NCBI GenBank assembly: GCA_948146395.1
Contig: OX411548.1
Coordinates: 66,168,907 to 66,232,906 of the forward strand
Source of the DNA: Fragum whitleyi
Taxonomy: Eukaryota > Mollusca > Bivalvia > Cardiida > Cardiidae
Length of the DNA stretch: 64,000 bases
Reading direction: 5' to 3'
Part shown: piece by piece, positions 10,721-21,997 of the stretch
Numbering within the stretch: the stretch's first letter is position 1
Layout of the letters: every line of letters starts with the position of its first letter
Program-made: the position numbers and the translations under genes
The notes under the pieces: model-generated
What the model saw: only the letters and a program-made list of their open reading frames with translations
Database searches by the model: none
Told to the model about the DNA's origin: nothing

Positions 10721-10985
10721 CAGGGTTTTAAGGGACGCAGGTTTTGCGAGTCTGAGACCCACATATTAGTAGCCAGGACCCTCAAAACTGCATAAAGCGA
10801 GTCCCTTGGACCCTATGTGAATCAACTTCAGAATAGAATTGAAGACTGTTTTAAACAGTCTTCAATTCTATTCTGAAATTGAACCCCAAATATTCATATA
10901 TATCCCAACACATTCTAAAGATTAAACCTTCAACCAGGGGATAGCTCTAAATTCACACAAAAACAAAATTATTGCTTAAAAAAAA
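10721..10985 (+). mobile_element. Palindromic element M3, truncated copy in unit 1
   Basis: Starts CAGGGTTTTAAGGGACGCAG at the point where ORF1 is interrupted, and holds a 51-bp hairpin at 10827-10877 with 25-base arms (TTCAGAATAGAATTGAAGAC and its complement) around a single base. It lacks the right end found in the complete copy at 12912-13261. Confidence 0.65.
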
Positions 10986-10991
10986 GTCTAT

Positions 10992-11125
10992 TTTTTGATG
11001 ACATGATTCTCTCATTTGTTCCAGTTCCATATAGGTTGCACATTTTAATGTATCTATTTTATTCTGTAGTAGTTTGTTTTCTGTATGTACTTGTTTCACC
11101 TGACTATCTTTTATAGACATGATTT
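10992..11125 (-). repeat. Inverted copy of LINE ORF1 fragment
   Basis: Reverse complement of 9833-9967 (the segment around MSIKDSQVKQVHTENKLL). It keeps CAG where the forward copy has the stop TAG. It is joined on its right directly to forward ORF1 sequence (10029 equivalent), so it is a fold-back. A second copy lies at 12089-12222. Confidence 0.8.
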
Positions 11126-11816
11126 CACACCATACAAAATCACAAAAATGAGAGAAATATATCACCAGAAGCTAGAAATGCAAGGGGAAAAACACAGAAA
11201 CAAACACGATTCCTTACAATCGGAACACAAGCATGAAATATCTTTAATTCAGGAACAAAATGAATCTGAAATGAACTTGCTTAAAAAGAAATTAGAGGAA
11301 CGTGAAGCAGAAAAAGTTTCTCTGAAATTACATGACTCGCGATGTTCAGATTTGGATGTAGGTTCTTCTGGAGTTCATGTGGTTGGAGCAAGAAGAAATA
11401 CAAATGAAAAAATTCACTTAACTGGACCAAACTCAAGCTTAGTTATTGGTTCATTAGTTTCAGCTGGAGATAGTTCAAGCAGCAATAAAAACAATAAACC
11501 ATATGTTCTTCTAATTGGAACATCAAACAAATAAAAAATTAGAGAAGATAAACTGAAACCAGAAATTTCTGTGGTTAAACGCATTGCTTACACAATACCT
11601 GAAACACTAGAAACAGTTAGAAATTTTCAATGTGTAGAACCCCCAAAAGAAGTAGTGTTTCACTCATTTTCTAATGACATTAAATCGAATAGACCAGATA
11701 AATGTATAGAGTTATTCAATGAAGTCATTGAACAAACTCTATCCAGATGGAAAGACACCAAAATTGTAATTTCTCTTGAAACCGCACGGGCAGATAACAC
11801 ACGTTGCAATACTAGT

Positions 11817-12080
11817 CAGGGTTTTAAGGGACGCAGGTTTTGCGAGTCTGAGACCCACATATTAGTAGCCAGGACCCTCAAAACTGCATAAAGCGAGTCC
11901 CATGGACCCTATGTGAATCAACTTCAGAATAGAATTGAAGACTGTTTTAAACAGTCTTCAATTCTATTCTGAAATTGAACCCCAAATATTCATATATATC
12001 CCAACACATTCTAAAGATTAAACCTTCAACCAGGGGATAGCTCTAAATTCACACAAAAACAAAATTATTGCTTAAAAAAA
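11817..12080 (+). mobile_element. Palindromic element M3, truncated copy in unit 2
   Basis: Same as the copy at 10721-10985, with the same hairpin, and again lacking the right terminus. It is followed by the second inverted ORF1 fragment at 12089-12222. Confidence 0.65.
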
Positions 12081-12911
12081 AAGTCTATTTTTTGATGACA
12101 TGATTCTCTCATTTGTTCCAGTTCCTTATAGGTTGCACATTTTAATGTATCTTTTTTATTCTGTAGTAGTTTGTTTTCTGTATGTACTTGTTTCACCTGA
12201 CTATCTTTTATAGACATGATTTCACACCATACAAAATCACAAAAATGAGAGAAACATATCACCAGAAGCTAGAAATGCAAGGGGAAAAACACAGAAACAA
12301 ACACGATTCCTTACAATCGGAACACAAGCATGAAATATCCTTAATTCAGGAACAAAATGAATCTGAAATGAACTTGCTTAAAAAGAAATTAGAGGAACGT
12401 GAAGCAGAAAAAGTTTCTCTGAAATTACATGACTCGCGATGTTCAGATTTGGATGTAGGTTCTTCTGGAGTTCATGTGGTTGGAGCAAAAAGAAATACAA
12501 ATGATAAAATTCACTTAACTGGACCAAACTCAAGCTTAGTTATTGGTTCATTAGTTTCAGCTGGAGATAGTTCAAGCAGCAATAAAAACAATAAACCATA
12601 TGTTCTTCTAATTGGAACATCAAACAAATAAAAAATTAGAGAAGATAAACTGAAACCAGAAATTTCTGTGGTTAAACGCATTGCTTACACAATACCTGAA
12701 ACACTAGAAACAGTTAGAAATTGTCAATGGGTAGAACCCCCAAAAGAAGTAGTGTTTCACTCATTTACTAATGACATTAAATCGAATAGACCAGATTAAT
12801 GTATAGAGTTTCAATGAAGTCATTGAACAAACTCTATCCAGATGGAAAGACACCAAAATTGTAATTTCTCTTGAAACCGCACGGGCGGATAACATACGTT
12901 ACAATACTAGT

Positions 12912-13261
12912 CAGGGTTTTATGGGACGCAGGTTTTGCGAGTCTGAGACCCACATATAAGTAGCCAGGACCCTCAAAACTGCATAAAGCGAGTCCCTTGG
13001 ACCCTATGTGAATCAACTTCAGAATAGAATTGAAGACTGTTTTAAACAGTCTTCAATTCTATTCTGAAGTTGAACCCCAAATATTCATATATATCCCAAC
13101 ACATTCTAAAGTTTAAACCTTTAACCAGGGGATAGCTCTAAATTGCTTAAAAAATAGTCTACATCTAAATCAGGGACTCCAAAACATTAAGAAAGGACTC
13201 CCAAGATCAAAATTGTTGAGTCCCTTTGACCCAAGTTTGTTGAAGTCAGACTAAAACCCTG
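12912..13261 (+). mobile_element. Palindromic element M3, complete 350-bp copy
   Basis: Begins CAGGGTTTTA and ends TAAAACCCTG, flanked on both sides by ACTAGT. Because ACTAGT is itself palindromic, it can be read as a 6-bp target duplication or as part of the inverted repeat. Subterminal sequence (GCGAGTCTGAGACCCAC; GAGTCCCTTTGACCC) and the central hairpin are as in the truncated copies. CAGGG ends suggest a hAT-type MITE, but the expected 8-bp duplication is not seen. Confidence 0.65.
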
Positions 13262-13264
13262 ACT

Positions 13265-13696
13265 AGTGTTTAAGTATTTAATGCTCTACTTGAAGACAAA
13301 TTTCTTGAGACCTCCAATATCTACTTATGTGACAATTCTAACTTTTTCACTCATGGTGAGCCTGATAAATCATTGTTACACAGTGATGACCTTTATCATT
13401 TATCAGATAAGGGTGCCTCTAGACTTGCAATAAACATAAATACAATTATTCACTCTTCTCTGGGCTTACACGCATCTAAGCCCTCAAATAACAGAGTCAG
13501 AAAACCTGGAGTGCGTGGTTTTGATAGTTATAATAGTGCCAATTTTCCGTTTCAGTTTATTCCACCAGGGTACTTCATAAACCGGAGAGGTAACGGTCAG
13601 GTGGTAGAGGTAGACGATACTATCAGAAGTAGTGGGCAGTTTTTGTGTTTTTTTAACTGTGCTACTAAGCTTTACTTCTTAAAATTAGAAGTATAA
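13265..13696 (+). pseudogene. LINE A ORF1, 3' part (SGNH hydrolase C-terminus)
   Basis: Resumes the ORF1 protein interrupted at 10720. The frame reads NALLEDKFLETSNIYLCDNS, then SDDLYHLSDKGASRLAININ. The Asp and His of DLYHLSDKG fit the catalytic Asp-x-x-His block of SGNH esterases, which occur in ORF1 of CR1-type LINEs. A basic tail follows to a TAA at 13694. The inserted element separates this from the Gly-Thr-Ser-Asn block of the same fold. Confidence 0.65.
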
Positions 13697-14796
13697 ACTA
13701 TTAACACCCAATTGATAAGAAAGTGGTTTTGGATTTTCTTTTCTCTAGTCATAGTAATCTAGTCACAGCTAGTAATCTAGGCTAAATTTACATTTAACTT
13801 TATTCTCATATTGCATCTGGGTGATAGGAGTTGGTTATTATAACTTTTTTTATTATATAAACTCCTAGAGCAATTTGTGAAAAAGTAAGATTTTATCACC
13901 ATTTATATATTCATACAGTTTTATGCTGGAATACAAGTTAGCAATTATAAGCTGTACAAGAACGCACAATACCAAAGTGACTGATTACTATTTGAATTGA
14001 TAAATCCAACCATTATATATATTATTACACACAATTGAGATTCCATTAGAACCTAGTCATAGGGATATTTGCTGATCAAAGGCTGGTAATTATATTGTCT
14101 TACATATTGTCTAGATTTCCTGTTTGGCTAGTATATATAACATTTTTCAAAACAAGTTGTCACTTAGATTACATAATACCCCAATACATAATATCAAAGG
14201 CTGGTAATTATATTGTCTTACATATTGCCTAGTTTTCCTGTTTGGCTAGTATATATAAACATTTTTCAACACAAGTTGTCACTTAGAATACATAATACCC
14301 CAATACAAAAGCCAGTCTTGGTACATTTTGAGTGCTTAGAGTGTAGCTTGATTGTATTTTGTTTTTTTTGATAAATGAATAAACATTAGAATCAATGCTT
14401 GTCAAGGACTTGTGAGCGGGATTTTTTTTTACTGTTTTGTGCATTTTGAAAGTTGCTTGTGATTGTTCTATTTTATTTTATTATTTTGATATAGAGTGGT
14501 AATTTCTCTATTCATCTTGTACTATTAATAAGAGAAAGCACAATAAATAGAAACTGGTTTCAGAATCAGAATAGTTTACTGGTTTACATTGTTTCTGACT
14601 GTTTGTACATAGTACACTGCTTAGCAGCTCAAATAAAAGATTACACTCAGAGTATCCACTGGTTAGAACTGTACTAATATTAGATTTATAAGCACATACT
14701 CATATAGTGAATTAGATCTGTAAGCTATTTATCTTCTAATATTTACATTTATAAATTTTTAAAAGAGATATACTTTGAGTACAGAATACATACATC
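13697..14796. other. Long inter-ORF spacer of LINE A
   Basis: No coding region. It contains a direct duplication of about 130 bp: the words CAAAGGCTGGTAATTATATT and TTTCCTGTTTGGCTAGTATA occur near 14078 and again near 14196. It lies between ORF1 and ORF2 of the same LINE but is longer than usual, so further insertions are likely. Confidence 0.5.
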
Positions 14797-14826
14797 CTCA
14801 AATCATACTATTTAGTGTGTGATCTG

Positions 14827-16603
14827 CGATCCTAACAACTATAGGGCAATATCGCTCATTGACTCAATATGTAAAATATTCATGGGCATATTGAACTCGC
14901 GGTTATCTGAATGGTGTGAACAAAATTGTGTTCTAAATGAATCCCAAGCAGGCTTCAGAAAGGGCTACTCTACCAGTGATGATATTTTTAGCTTAATGTC
15001 TATAGCGCAAAAATATCTCTCAAAAAAAAGGTGGGCGTTTCTATTGTATTTTTATTGATTTCGAAAAGGCGTTTGATAATGTGCATCACGATCAAATCTG
15101 GAAAGCTTTTGAAAAATATAATATAAGTGGAAAATTTCTAAATATATTTAAATCAATTTACAAAAATACAAAATCTTGTGTTAAAATTGAAAACAAGTTG
15201 ACCCAGTATTTCGACTGTCAAACTGGCACGCGTCAAGGCTGTATCGCTAGCCCCAAAATTTTTAGTATCTTCATTAACGACTTAGTCGACGTTCTAATAG
15301 AAAAATGTGGCCAAGGAATCTTCATATCTAATTATATCAATGAAATATACGCATTAATGTTTGCGGATGACATCTCTAGCTTTTCAGACACCACTATACG
15401 TCTGCAAAAGCAAATTGACTGTATTTCACAATACACAAAAGATAAGGGTTTAAAGATAAATTCGGAAAAAAACAAAAATAGTAGTTTTTCGAAATGGCGG
15501 CATAGTTAAGAAATCCGAATGCTGGTTTATGGACGGCAACCCTATAGAAACTGTTCCCTTTTATAAGTATTTATGTGTTTACTTCACACCGAAAATGGCA
15601 TGGTCTCTAACTAAAGAAAAACTATCAAAGCAAGCCGTCAAAGCAACATACAGTATATTTCGGTACCAAAAGAAATTTGGTAATTTGCATCCGCGAGAAA
15701 TGTTTAAAATATTCGATTCAGCTGTAAAACCAATACTTTGTTACGCTTCAAATATTTGGGGTCATACATATAGTAGAACGATCGAAAAGGTTCAAATAGA
15801 ATTTTGCAAAAAATACTGTCTTTTGTATAAAAATTGTCCTGATGCGTTTGCTTTGAGTGAATGTGGACGACTTCCACTATGTATAGACTACATGTGTAAT
15901 TGTATCAAATACTGGTTACGCCTCCTTCGTCTTGAGCAACATAGGTGTCCGAGACAGTGCTACGATATGCTCTACCGACTCGATAACAGCGGTCGTGAAA
16001 CATGGGCTTCACCGGTGAAACAATTGCTATACAGTAATGGCTTCGGATACGTATGGATTGCTCAAGAGGTTGGAGACAACGATTTATTCCTTATTCAATT
16101 TAAACAACGAATCACTGATTGTTATTTACAACAGATACGTAGTAATATTGAATCAACCCCAAAAGGCATACATTATCAATATTTTAAATCACTCCTTTCA
16201 GTCGAAAAATATCTAACACTAGATTTAAATTATAACTTGAAAAAGTCCCTTGCTAATTTCAGGTGCTCTGGACATGAATTGATGATTGAAAAGGGCCGAC
16301 AATCGATAGGGAATTAAGATACTGCCCATTTTGTCTCAAATTTAATATAAAAGCTGTTGAGGACGAAATTCATTTTTTTCTCTTTTGTAGTCCCTACGAA
16401 AAGATACGAATAGCATATTTTAACCCTAAATGGCTTGAACAAAGATCATCCTCTGCTTTTTATAAAATAATGTCAACTAAAAAGCACGAAGAAATATTTT
16501 GTATTGCTAGATATAATATTTTCTGCATTCAGTTATCGTCAGGAAACCTTAAAATCGCAACAACCAGTTTAATATTCTTAAATTTCTCTCACTCTCTCAG
16601 ATA
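14827..16603 (+). pseudogene. LINE B reverse transcriptase, frameshifted
   Basis: Reverse transcriptase blocks occur in order: PNNYRAISLIDSICKI; ESQAGFRKGYSTSDDIF; FIDFEKAFDNVHHDQIW; GTRQGCIASPKIFSIFINDL; and the catalytic ALMFADDISSFS. Then come the thumb and a C-terminal domain, with a late CPFCL...EDEIHFFLFCSPY Cys/His motif as in LINE ORF2 tails. At least three frameshifts break it, near 15030, 15483 and 16295. The upstream endonuclease is absent because of 5' truncation. The catalytic Asp-Asp pair is kept. Confidence 0.85.
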
Positions 16604-16682
16604 AACTTTGTACTTTGTATGAAATGTTATTGTAGGCCGGTGGCCTGAAATATTGAATAAAACATTGTATTGTATTGTATTG
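14827..16682 (+). mobile_element. LINE B, 5'-truncated CR1/L2-like non-LTR retrotransposon
   Basis: The copy starts inside the reverse transcriptase gene and ends with AATAAAA and about three TTGTA repeats. Short 3' microsatellite tails and missing target duplications are typical of CR1/L2-type LINEs. It lies inside the first unit of a tandem dimer within LINE A. Confidence 0.8.
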
Positions 16683-16828
16683 TTTTAAAGTGTTGGTATT
16701 AAAGATTGCCCTGAGTCACTGAACAGTGATTTTGGAGTGCTCAAATCATACTATTTAAGTGTGTGATCTGTTTAAAGTATTGGTATTAAAGATTGCGCTG
16801 AGTCACTGAAGACTGATTTTTGAGTGTA

Positions 16829-17266
16829 ATTATACAAGTACCTATTTTGGGAGCCACTGATAGTATATTTTGAAAAAACTAACATTGGCATTTATCCTTA
16901 TCTACTCATTCATAAACCAGATAGGAGGGGTAGTGATCTGATCAGGGCTGATGATAAATTTATTTTAAGACAGTGAGTAGCACTGAAAATCAAACTGTAA
17001 AAATACAATTATCAGTCACACAGCTTCATCAGAATTTTCAGTAGAAAGTGTGTATAAGTCTCATTTTAGATTATATTTGATTGTGTGGATTTTTCTCCTT
17101 TTTTCCCATTCTTTTTATTGTTTAATAGTTATTGTTCTGAGTTCATCAAGGTACAAGAATCTTTAAATATTCATAGGTACATTGTACTAGAATTTTTACC
17201 CATCATCTGTATACATTATATCACATTATGAAGTTCAAACATTCTACTAATCAGAACAGCACTTAA
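16829..17266. other. Spacer before LINE A ORF2
   Basis: AT-rich, no gene seen. It ends with a TAA stop immediately before the endonuclease frame. Confidence 0.4.
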
Positions 17267-18440
17267 TTGAAGTTATGCTGCTGGAATATAGGAGGCATGC
17301 ATGATAAATTGGAAGATGATCTATTTTTATCAGAAATGAAACATTATGATGTCTTATTAGTGGAAACACACATGGGGTATGACAAAGCTGTATCAGTTGA
17401 AGGTTATCATTATTTTCCAGTGTGTAGAGCAAAATCTGCAGATGGTAGATTCTATGGAGGCTTAGCTGTGCTAACACGGACAAATATACATCCATATGTT
17501 TCATTTCTAAAAAATACTTCCACTGAATATCAGTGGTTAAAACTTGCCAAAAAATCATTTAACTTTCAAAAAGACTTGTATCTTTGTCTAGCTTACATAC
17601 CCCCTAGCCATTCAAGTTATTCTTTCAATATACAGCAGGATCTAATGGATCTTATTGAAAATGATATTTTAATGTATAAATCTAAAGGTGACATAATGAT
17701 CTGTGGTGATCTGAATGCTAGAAGTGGAGCTCAGCAAGATTTTATTTCAAATGATGAAATAGATCATGTCCCTCTTTATGATGATTACAGCATTGATATT
17801 TTTTCAATGTCAAGACAAAGCAAGGATAGCATTACAGATGCAAGAGGAAAAAGTCTTATTGAAATTTGCATTGGTAATCAGTTAAGGATTCTGAATGGCA
17901 GATGTTTTGGTGATATGTTTGGCCAATATACTTGTTATACACCAAATGGGTGCAGTTGATTATGCTATAGTATCTGAATCTATTCTTGATCAGATTTTGT
18001 ACTTCCATGTTTCTGATTTTCTCGCAACATTAAGTGATTGCCATTGTAAATTGTCATGGGGTATGTTAGCAAATTTCAACTGCTCTGACAATGTTTGTAA
18101 TTTAAATTCCTTGCCAGTCAAGTATTATTGGGACAATGAATTTGCAGCAGTATTTCAGCAAGCGCTTAATTCTGAAGAAATTTCTAATAAAATAAAAGAC
18201 TTTTTGAATATATCAATAACAGATACCCAATATGCTGCTTGCCAAATTAAAGATATTATTACTGAAGCTGCTAGCATTTCATTAAAATCAACAAAAATTG
18301 GTAAACATAAATTTATTAAATCTACTGTTAAAAATAGCCGAAGGAAACGCAAGAAATGGTTTGATTCAGATTTAAGATGCGTAAGCAAGGAATTTCAAAT
18401 GGAAAATTATACTCTATGTACCATAATGACCCTATTGTGA
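17267..18440 (+). pseudogene. LINE A ORF2, endonuclease domain
   Basis: An apurinic/apyrimidinic-type (EEP) endonuclease that nicks target DNA for reverse transcription. Catalytic blocks seen in order: CCWNIGG, LLVETH, GGLAVLTR, CLAYIPPS, ICGDLNAR, VDYAIVSES and SDCH (where SDH is usual). The frame opens just after a TAA at a TTG codon, so the original start is lost. A one-base frameshift lies near 17955 between PNG and VDYAI. A basic linker (RRKRKKWFDSDLR) follows, then the frame breaks again near 18430. The domain is otherwise complete. Confidence 0.85.
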
Positions 18441-19145
18441 GGGGCAGATATTTTAAATCATATAGAATATATAATAAAATAAAAAAGTACAAATAGAGAC
18501 AATATAAACAACAGATGTTAGAGCAGATTGAAAATTTGCATTCAGAAAATCCCAAGGAGTATTGGAACTTGATAGACATGTTAAAAGAAGAGAAGCACAA
18601 AACCTCTCCGGCAGAAAATATTAAACCTGAATCTTGGGTCTCACATTTCGTCTTTAGGGGAAATTCCAAAAAAAATTGAAGATAGAGTTTTACAGCTTCA
18701 TAATTTGGTCCAAACACTAGAAAGCCAGCCAGTTTTTAATTACCTAGATAATGTTATTGCAATAGAAGAAATTAACAATGCTGTTAAACAGCTAAAAAAA
18801 ACAATAAAGCTGCTGGACTTGACACTGTATCAAATGAAATGATTAAGGCTGCTTATCATTACTTGGGCCTGTGCTTACTAAAGCTCTTTAATGCTTGTCT
18901 TTCAAGTGGCCAATATCCTTCAGAATGGTCTGATAGTTACATAATTCCTCTACATAAATCAAATGATACATCGGACCCCTCTAATTATAGGGGAATATCA
19001 ATTATGAGTGCAATAGGTAAACTATTTAATATTGTTCTTAACAACAGACTAGATAAATTTTTAGTGGAAAATAATGTTATTAGTAATTGTCAGATAGGAT
19101 TTTCAAAAAATGCACGTACATCAGACCATATGTTTATATTAACAA
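18441..19145 (+). pseudogene. LINE A ORF2, linker and 5' part of reverse transcriptase
   Basis: Continues ORF2. The linker reads NPKEYWNLIDMLKEEK, broken by stops and frameshifts. RT blocks 0-2 follow: AAGLDTVSNEMIKAA, PSEWSDSYIIPLHKS, DPSNYRGISIMSAIGK and QIGFSKNARTSDHMFIL. At 19145, after the codons for ILT, a repeat element is inserted. The protein continues in the duplicated segment and finally from 21997. Confidence 0.8.
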
Positions 19146-20548
19146 GAGTGCCATCGTCACAAAATACGCCGCCACTTTGCTGCTGTTTCACAAAAATAAT
19201 TGTAGACACTACTTATTTTGACAGAACCAAATTGAAAATGACCAAGTTTCATTTAAATCAAGACAAGGCTGCAATTTCAATAAGCCCCAGGCACTAAGTT
19301 TTAAGGGGGCATAATTCAGGGAAATAAATGAGCCATAAAATCCTTGATCTATGTACATCTACAAATTATGGTGATGACATTGACCAAGTTTCATTTAAAT
19401 AAAGACAAAAAGTTAGGAGGAGTTGTGTTCAAAAGGCTGCAATTTCGATAAGCCCTAGATACTAAGTTTTAAGGGGAAATAATTTAGGTAAAATTAATGA
19501 ACCATAAAATCCTTACTTCATGCTCATCTACCAATTTCGGTTATAACATCCACCAAGTTTCATTTAGATCAAGCCAGAAACTTAGGAAGAGTTGCATTCA
19601 CAAGGCTGCAATTTCAATAAGCCCCAGAGACTAAATTTTAAGGGGACATAACTGAGGCAATAAGCCTCAGAGACTAAGTTATCAAGGGGCATAACTCAGG
19701 CAAAAATCAACGAATCATAAAATCCTTCCTTCATGCACATCTACCAATTGAGGTGATAACATTGACCAAGTTTCAAGAAGATCCAGCCAAAAACTTAGGA
19801 GGAGTTGCGTTGACATGAAAAGTGGACCCAGAGACTAAGTTATCAAGGGGCATAACTCAGGCAAAAATCAACGAATCATAAAATCCTTCCTTCATGCACA
19901 TCTACCAATTGAGGTGATTACATTGACCAAGTTTCAAGAATATCCAGCCAGAAACTTAGGAGGAGTTGCGTTGACATGAAAAGTGGACCCAGAGACTAAG
20001 TAATCAAGGGGCATAACTCAGGCAAAAATCAACGAACCGTAAAATCCTTCCTTTATGCACATCTACCAATTGAGGTGATTACATTGACCAAGTTTCAAGA
20101 AGATCCAGCCAGAAACTTAGGAGGAGTTGCGTTGACAAGAAAAGTGGACCCAGAGACTAAGTTATCAAGGGGCATAACTCAGGCAAAAATCAACGAACCG
20201 TAAAATCCTTCCTTCATGCACATCTACCAATTGAGGTGATAACATTGACCAAGTTTCAAGAAGATCCAGCCAGAAACTAAGGAGGAGTTGCGTTGACAAG
20301 AAAAGTGGACCCAGAGACTAAGTTATCAAGGGGCATAACTCAGGCAAAAATCAACGAACCGTAAAATCCTTCCTTCATGCACATCTACCAATTGAGGTGA
20401 TAACATTGACCAAGTTTCAAGAAGATCCAGCCAGTAGTTTAGGAGGAGTTGCGTTGACAAGAAAAGTGGACGGACGTACGGACGGATGGACGGACGGACA
20501 GACGGAGAAGATGACGCCAATATACGTCCGCCTCCGGCGGCGTATAAA
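19146..20548 (+). mobile_element. Pearl/Helentron-like tandem-repeat element, copy 1
   Basis: Structure: a unique left end (AGTGCCATCGTCACAAAATA), diverged repeats, then regular 161-bp repeats (ATCAAGGGGCATAACTCAGG at 19681, 19842, 20003, 20164, 20325), a GGACGGACGTACGGACGG microsatellite near 20469, and a GC-rich 3' hairpin (CGCCTCCGGCGGCG). Tandem core, ACGG microsatellite and 3' hairpin are the known layout of bivalve pearl elements, considered non-autonomous Helentron relatives. It splits the LINE A reverse transcriptase. Confidence 0.75.
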
Positions 20549-20709
20549 AACCCTTTTTGATAAGTATTGTTGTAAACCAGGGGGTAGATTGTATGCATGC
20601 TTTTTAGACTTTCGCAAAGCTTTTGACTCTGTCATTCATGAAGGACTAAGGTTTAAACTTCTCCAACTTGGAATTGGTTCAAAAATTCTATAACATTATA
20701 TCAAATATG
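20549..20709 (+). pseudogene. LINE A reverse transcriptase fragment, duplicate 1
   Basis: Encodes KTLFDKYCCKPGGRLYACFL and DFRKAFDSVIHEGLRFKLLQ, reverse transcriptase block A with the first catalytic Asp (FLDFRKAFD), then a stop. It duplicates 21998-22150. Confidence 0.75.
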
Positions 20710-20754
20710 TTCAAAAAAATGCACGTACATCAGACCATATGTTTATATTAACAA

Positions 20755-21997
20755 GAGTGCCATCGTCACAAAATACGCCGCCACTTTGCTGCTGTTTCAC
20801 AAAAATAATTGTAGACACTACTTATTTTGACAGAACCAAATTGAAAATGACCAAGTTTCATTTAAATCAAGACAAGGCTGCAATTTCAATAAGCCCCAGG
20901 CACTAAGTTTTAAGGGGGCATAATTCAGGGAAATAAATGAGCCATAAAATCCTTGATCCATGTACATCTACAAATTATGGTGATGACATTGACCAAGTTT
21001 CATTTAAATAAAGACAAAAAGTTAGGAGGAGTTGTGTTCAAAAGGCTGCAATTTCGATAAGCCCTAGATACTAAGTTTTAAGGGGGAATAATTTAGGTAA
21101 AATTAATGAACCATAAAATCCTTACTTCATGCTCATCTACCAATTTCGGTTATAACATCCACCAAGTTTCATTTAGATCCAGCCAGAAACTTAGGAAGAG
21201 TTGCATTCACAAGGCTGCAATTTCAATAAGCCCCAGAGACTAAATTTTAAGGGGACATAACTGAGGCAATAAGCCTCAGAGACTAAGTTATCAAGGGGCA
21301 TAACTCAGGCAAAAATCAACGAATCATAAAATCCTTCCTTCATGCACATCTACCAATTGAGGTGATAACATTGACCAAGTTTCAAGAAGATCCAGCCAAA
21401 AACTTAGCAGGAGTTGCGTTGACATGAAAAGTGGACCCAGAGACTAAGTTATCAAGGGGCATAACTCAGGCAAAAATCAACGAATCATAAAATCCTTCCT
21501 TCATGCACATCTACCAATTGAGGTGATTACATTGACCAAGTTTCAAGAAGATCCAGCCAAAAACTTAGGAGGAGTTGCGTTGACATGAAAAGTGGACCCA
21601 GAGACTAAGTTATCAAGGGGCATAACTCAGGCAAAAATCAACGAACCGTAAAATCCTTCCTTCATGCACATCTACCAATTGAGGTGATTACATTGACCAA
21701 GTTTCAAGAATATCCAGCCAGAAACTTAGGAGGAGTTGCGTTGACATGAAAAGTGGACCCAGAGACTAAGTTATCAAGGGGCATAACTCAGGCAAAAATC
21801 AACGAACCGTTAAATCCTTCCTTCATGCACATCTACCAATTGAGGTGATAACATTGACCAAGTTTCAAGAAGATCCAGCCAGTAGTTTAGGAGGAGTTGC
21901 GTTGACAAGAAAAGTGGACGGACGTACGGACGGATGGACGGACGGATAGACGGAGAAGATGACGCCAATATACGTCCGCCTCCGGCGGCGTATAAAA
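20755..21997 (+). mobile_element. Pearl/Helentron-like tandem-repeat element, copy 2
   Basis: A duplicate of the element at 19146-20548, made by the tandem duplication and not by a new insertion. The regular 161-bp repeats start at 21290, 21451, 21612 and 21773, four against five in copy 1. The same microsatellite and 3' hairpin follow near 21917 and 21976. Confidence 0.75.

Larger units (their letters stand above)
10029..13261 (+). repeat. Triplicated 1.1-kb segment inside LINE ORF1
   Basis: Three head-to-tail units begin at 10029, 11126 and 12223 with CACACCATACAAAA, a 1097-bp period. Each holds the ORF1 coiled coil, the SGNH start and the left part of a 350-bp inverted-repeat element. Units 1 and 2 end with a reversed piece of upstream ORF1 sequence. 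Unit 3 instead ends in the intact right end of the element. The units differ by scattered substitutions; frames at 11085-11534, 11571-11891 and 12182-12631 are remnants within them and are not separate genes. Confidence 0.85.
14797..16828. repeat. Tandem dimer of about 90 bp, first unit split by LINE B
   Basis: The unit starts CTCAAATCATACTATTTA and ends GATTTTTGAGTG. The first unit is in two parts (14797-14826 and 16683-16739) and the second is whole (16740-16828). The intact second unit shows what the insertion site looked like before LINE B arrived: GATCTG followed by TTTAAAG, with no target duplication made. Confidence 0.75.

Noticed and set aside
12912..13261. Firm assignment of element M3 to the hAT superfamily
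   Set aside because: CAGGG ends fit, but the flanking match is six palindromic bases (ACTAGT) and not an 8-bp duplication.
14797..16769. 30-bp direct repeats around LINE B as a target site duplication
   Set aside because: The matching sequence is part of a 90-bp tandem unit that continues beyond the repeat, so it predates the insertion.
19681..20470. Regular repeats that could suggest a CRISPR array
   Set aside because: Units of 161 bp are contiguous with no unique spacers, the genome is animal, and the layout fits a pearl-like element.
20326..20635. Minus-strand frames with a Pro/Ser/Val/Arg-rich repeat
   Set aside because: They are antisense readings of the ACGG microsatellite and LINE fragment, and repeat at 21810-22083 for the same reason.
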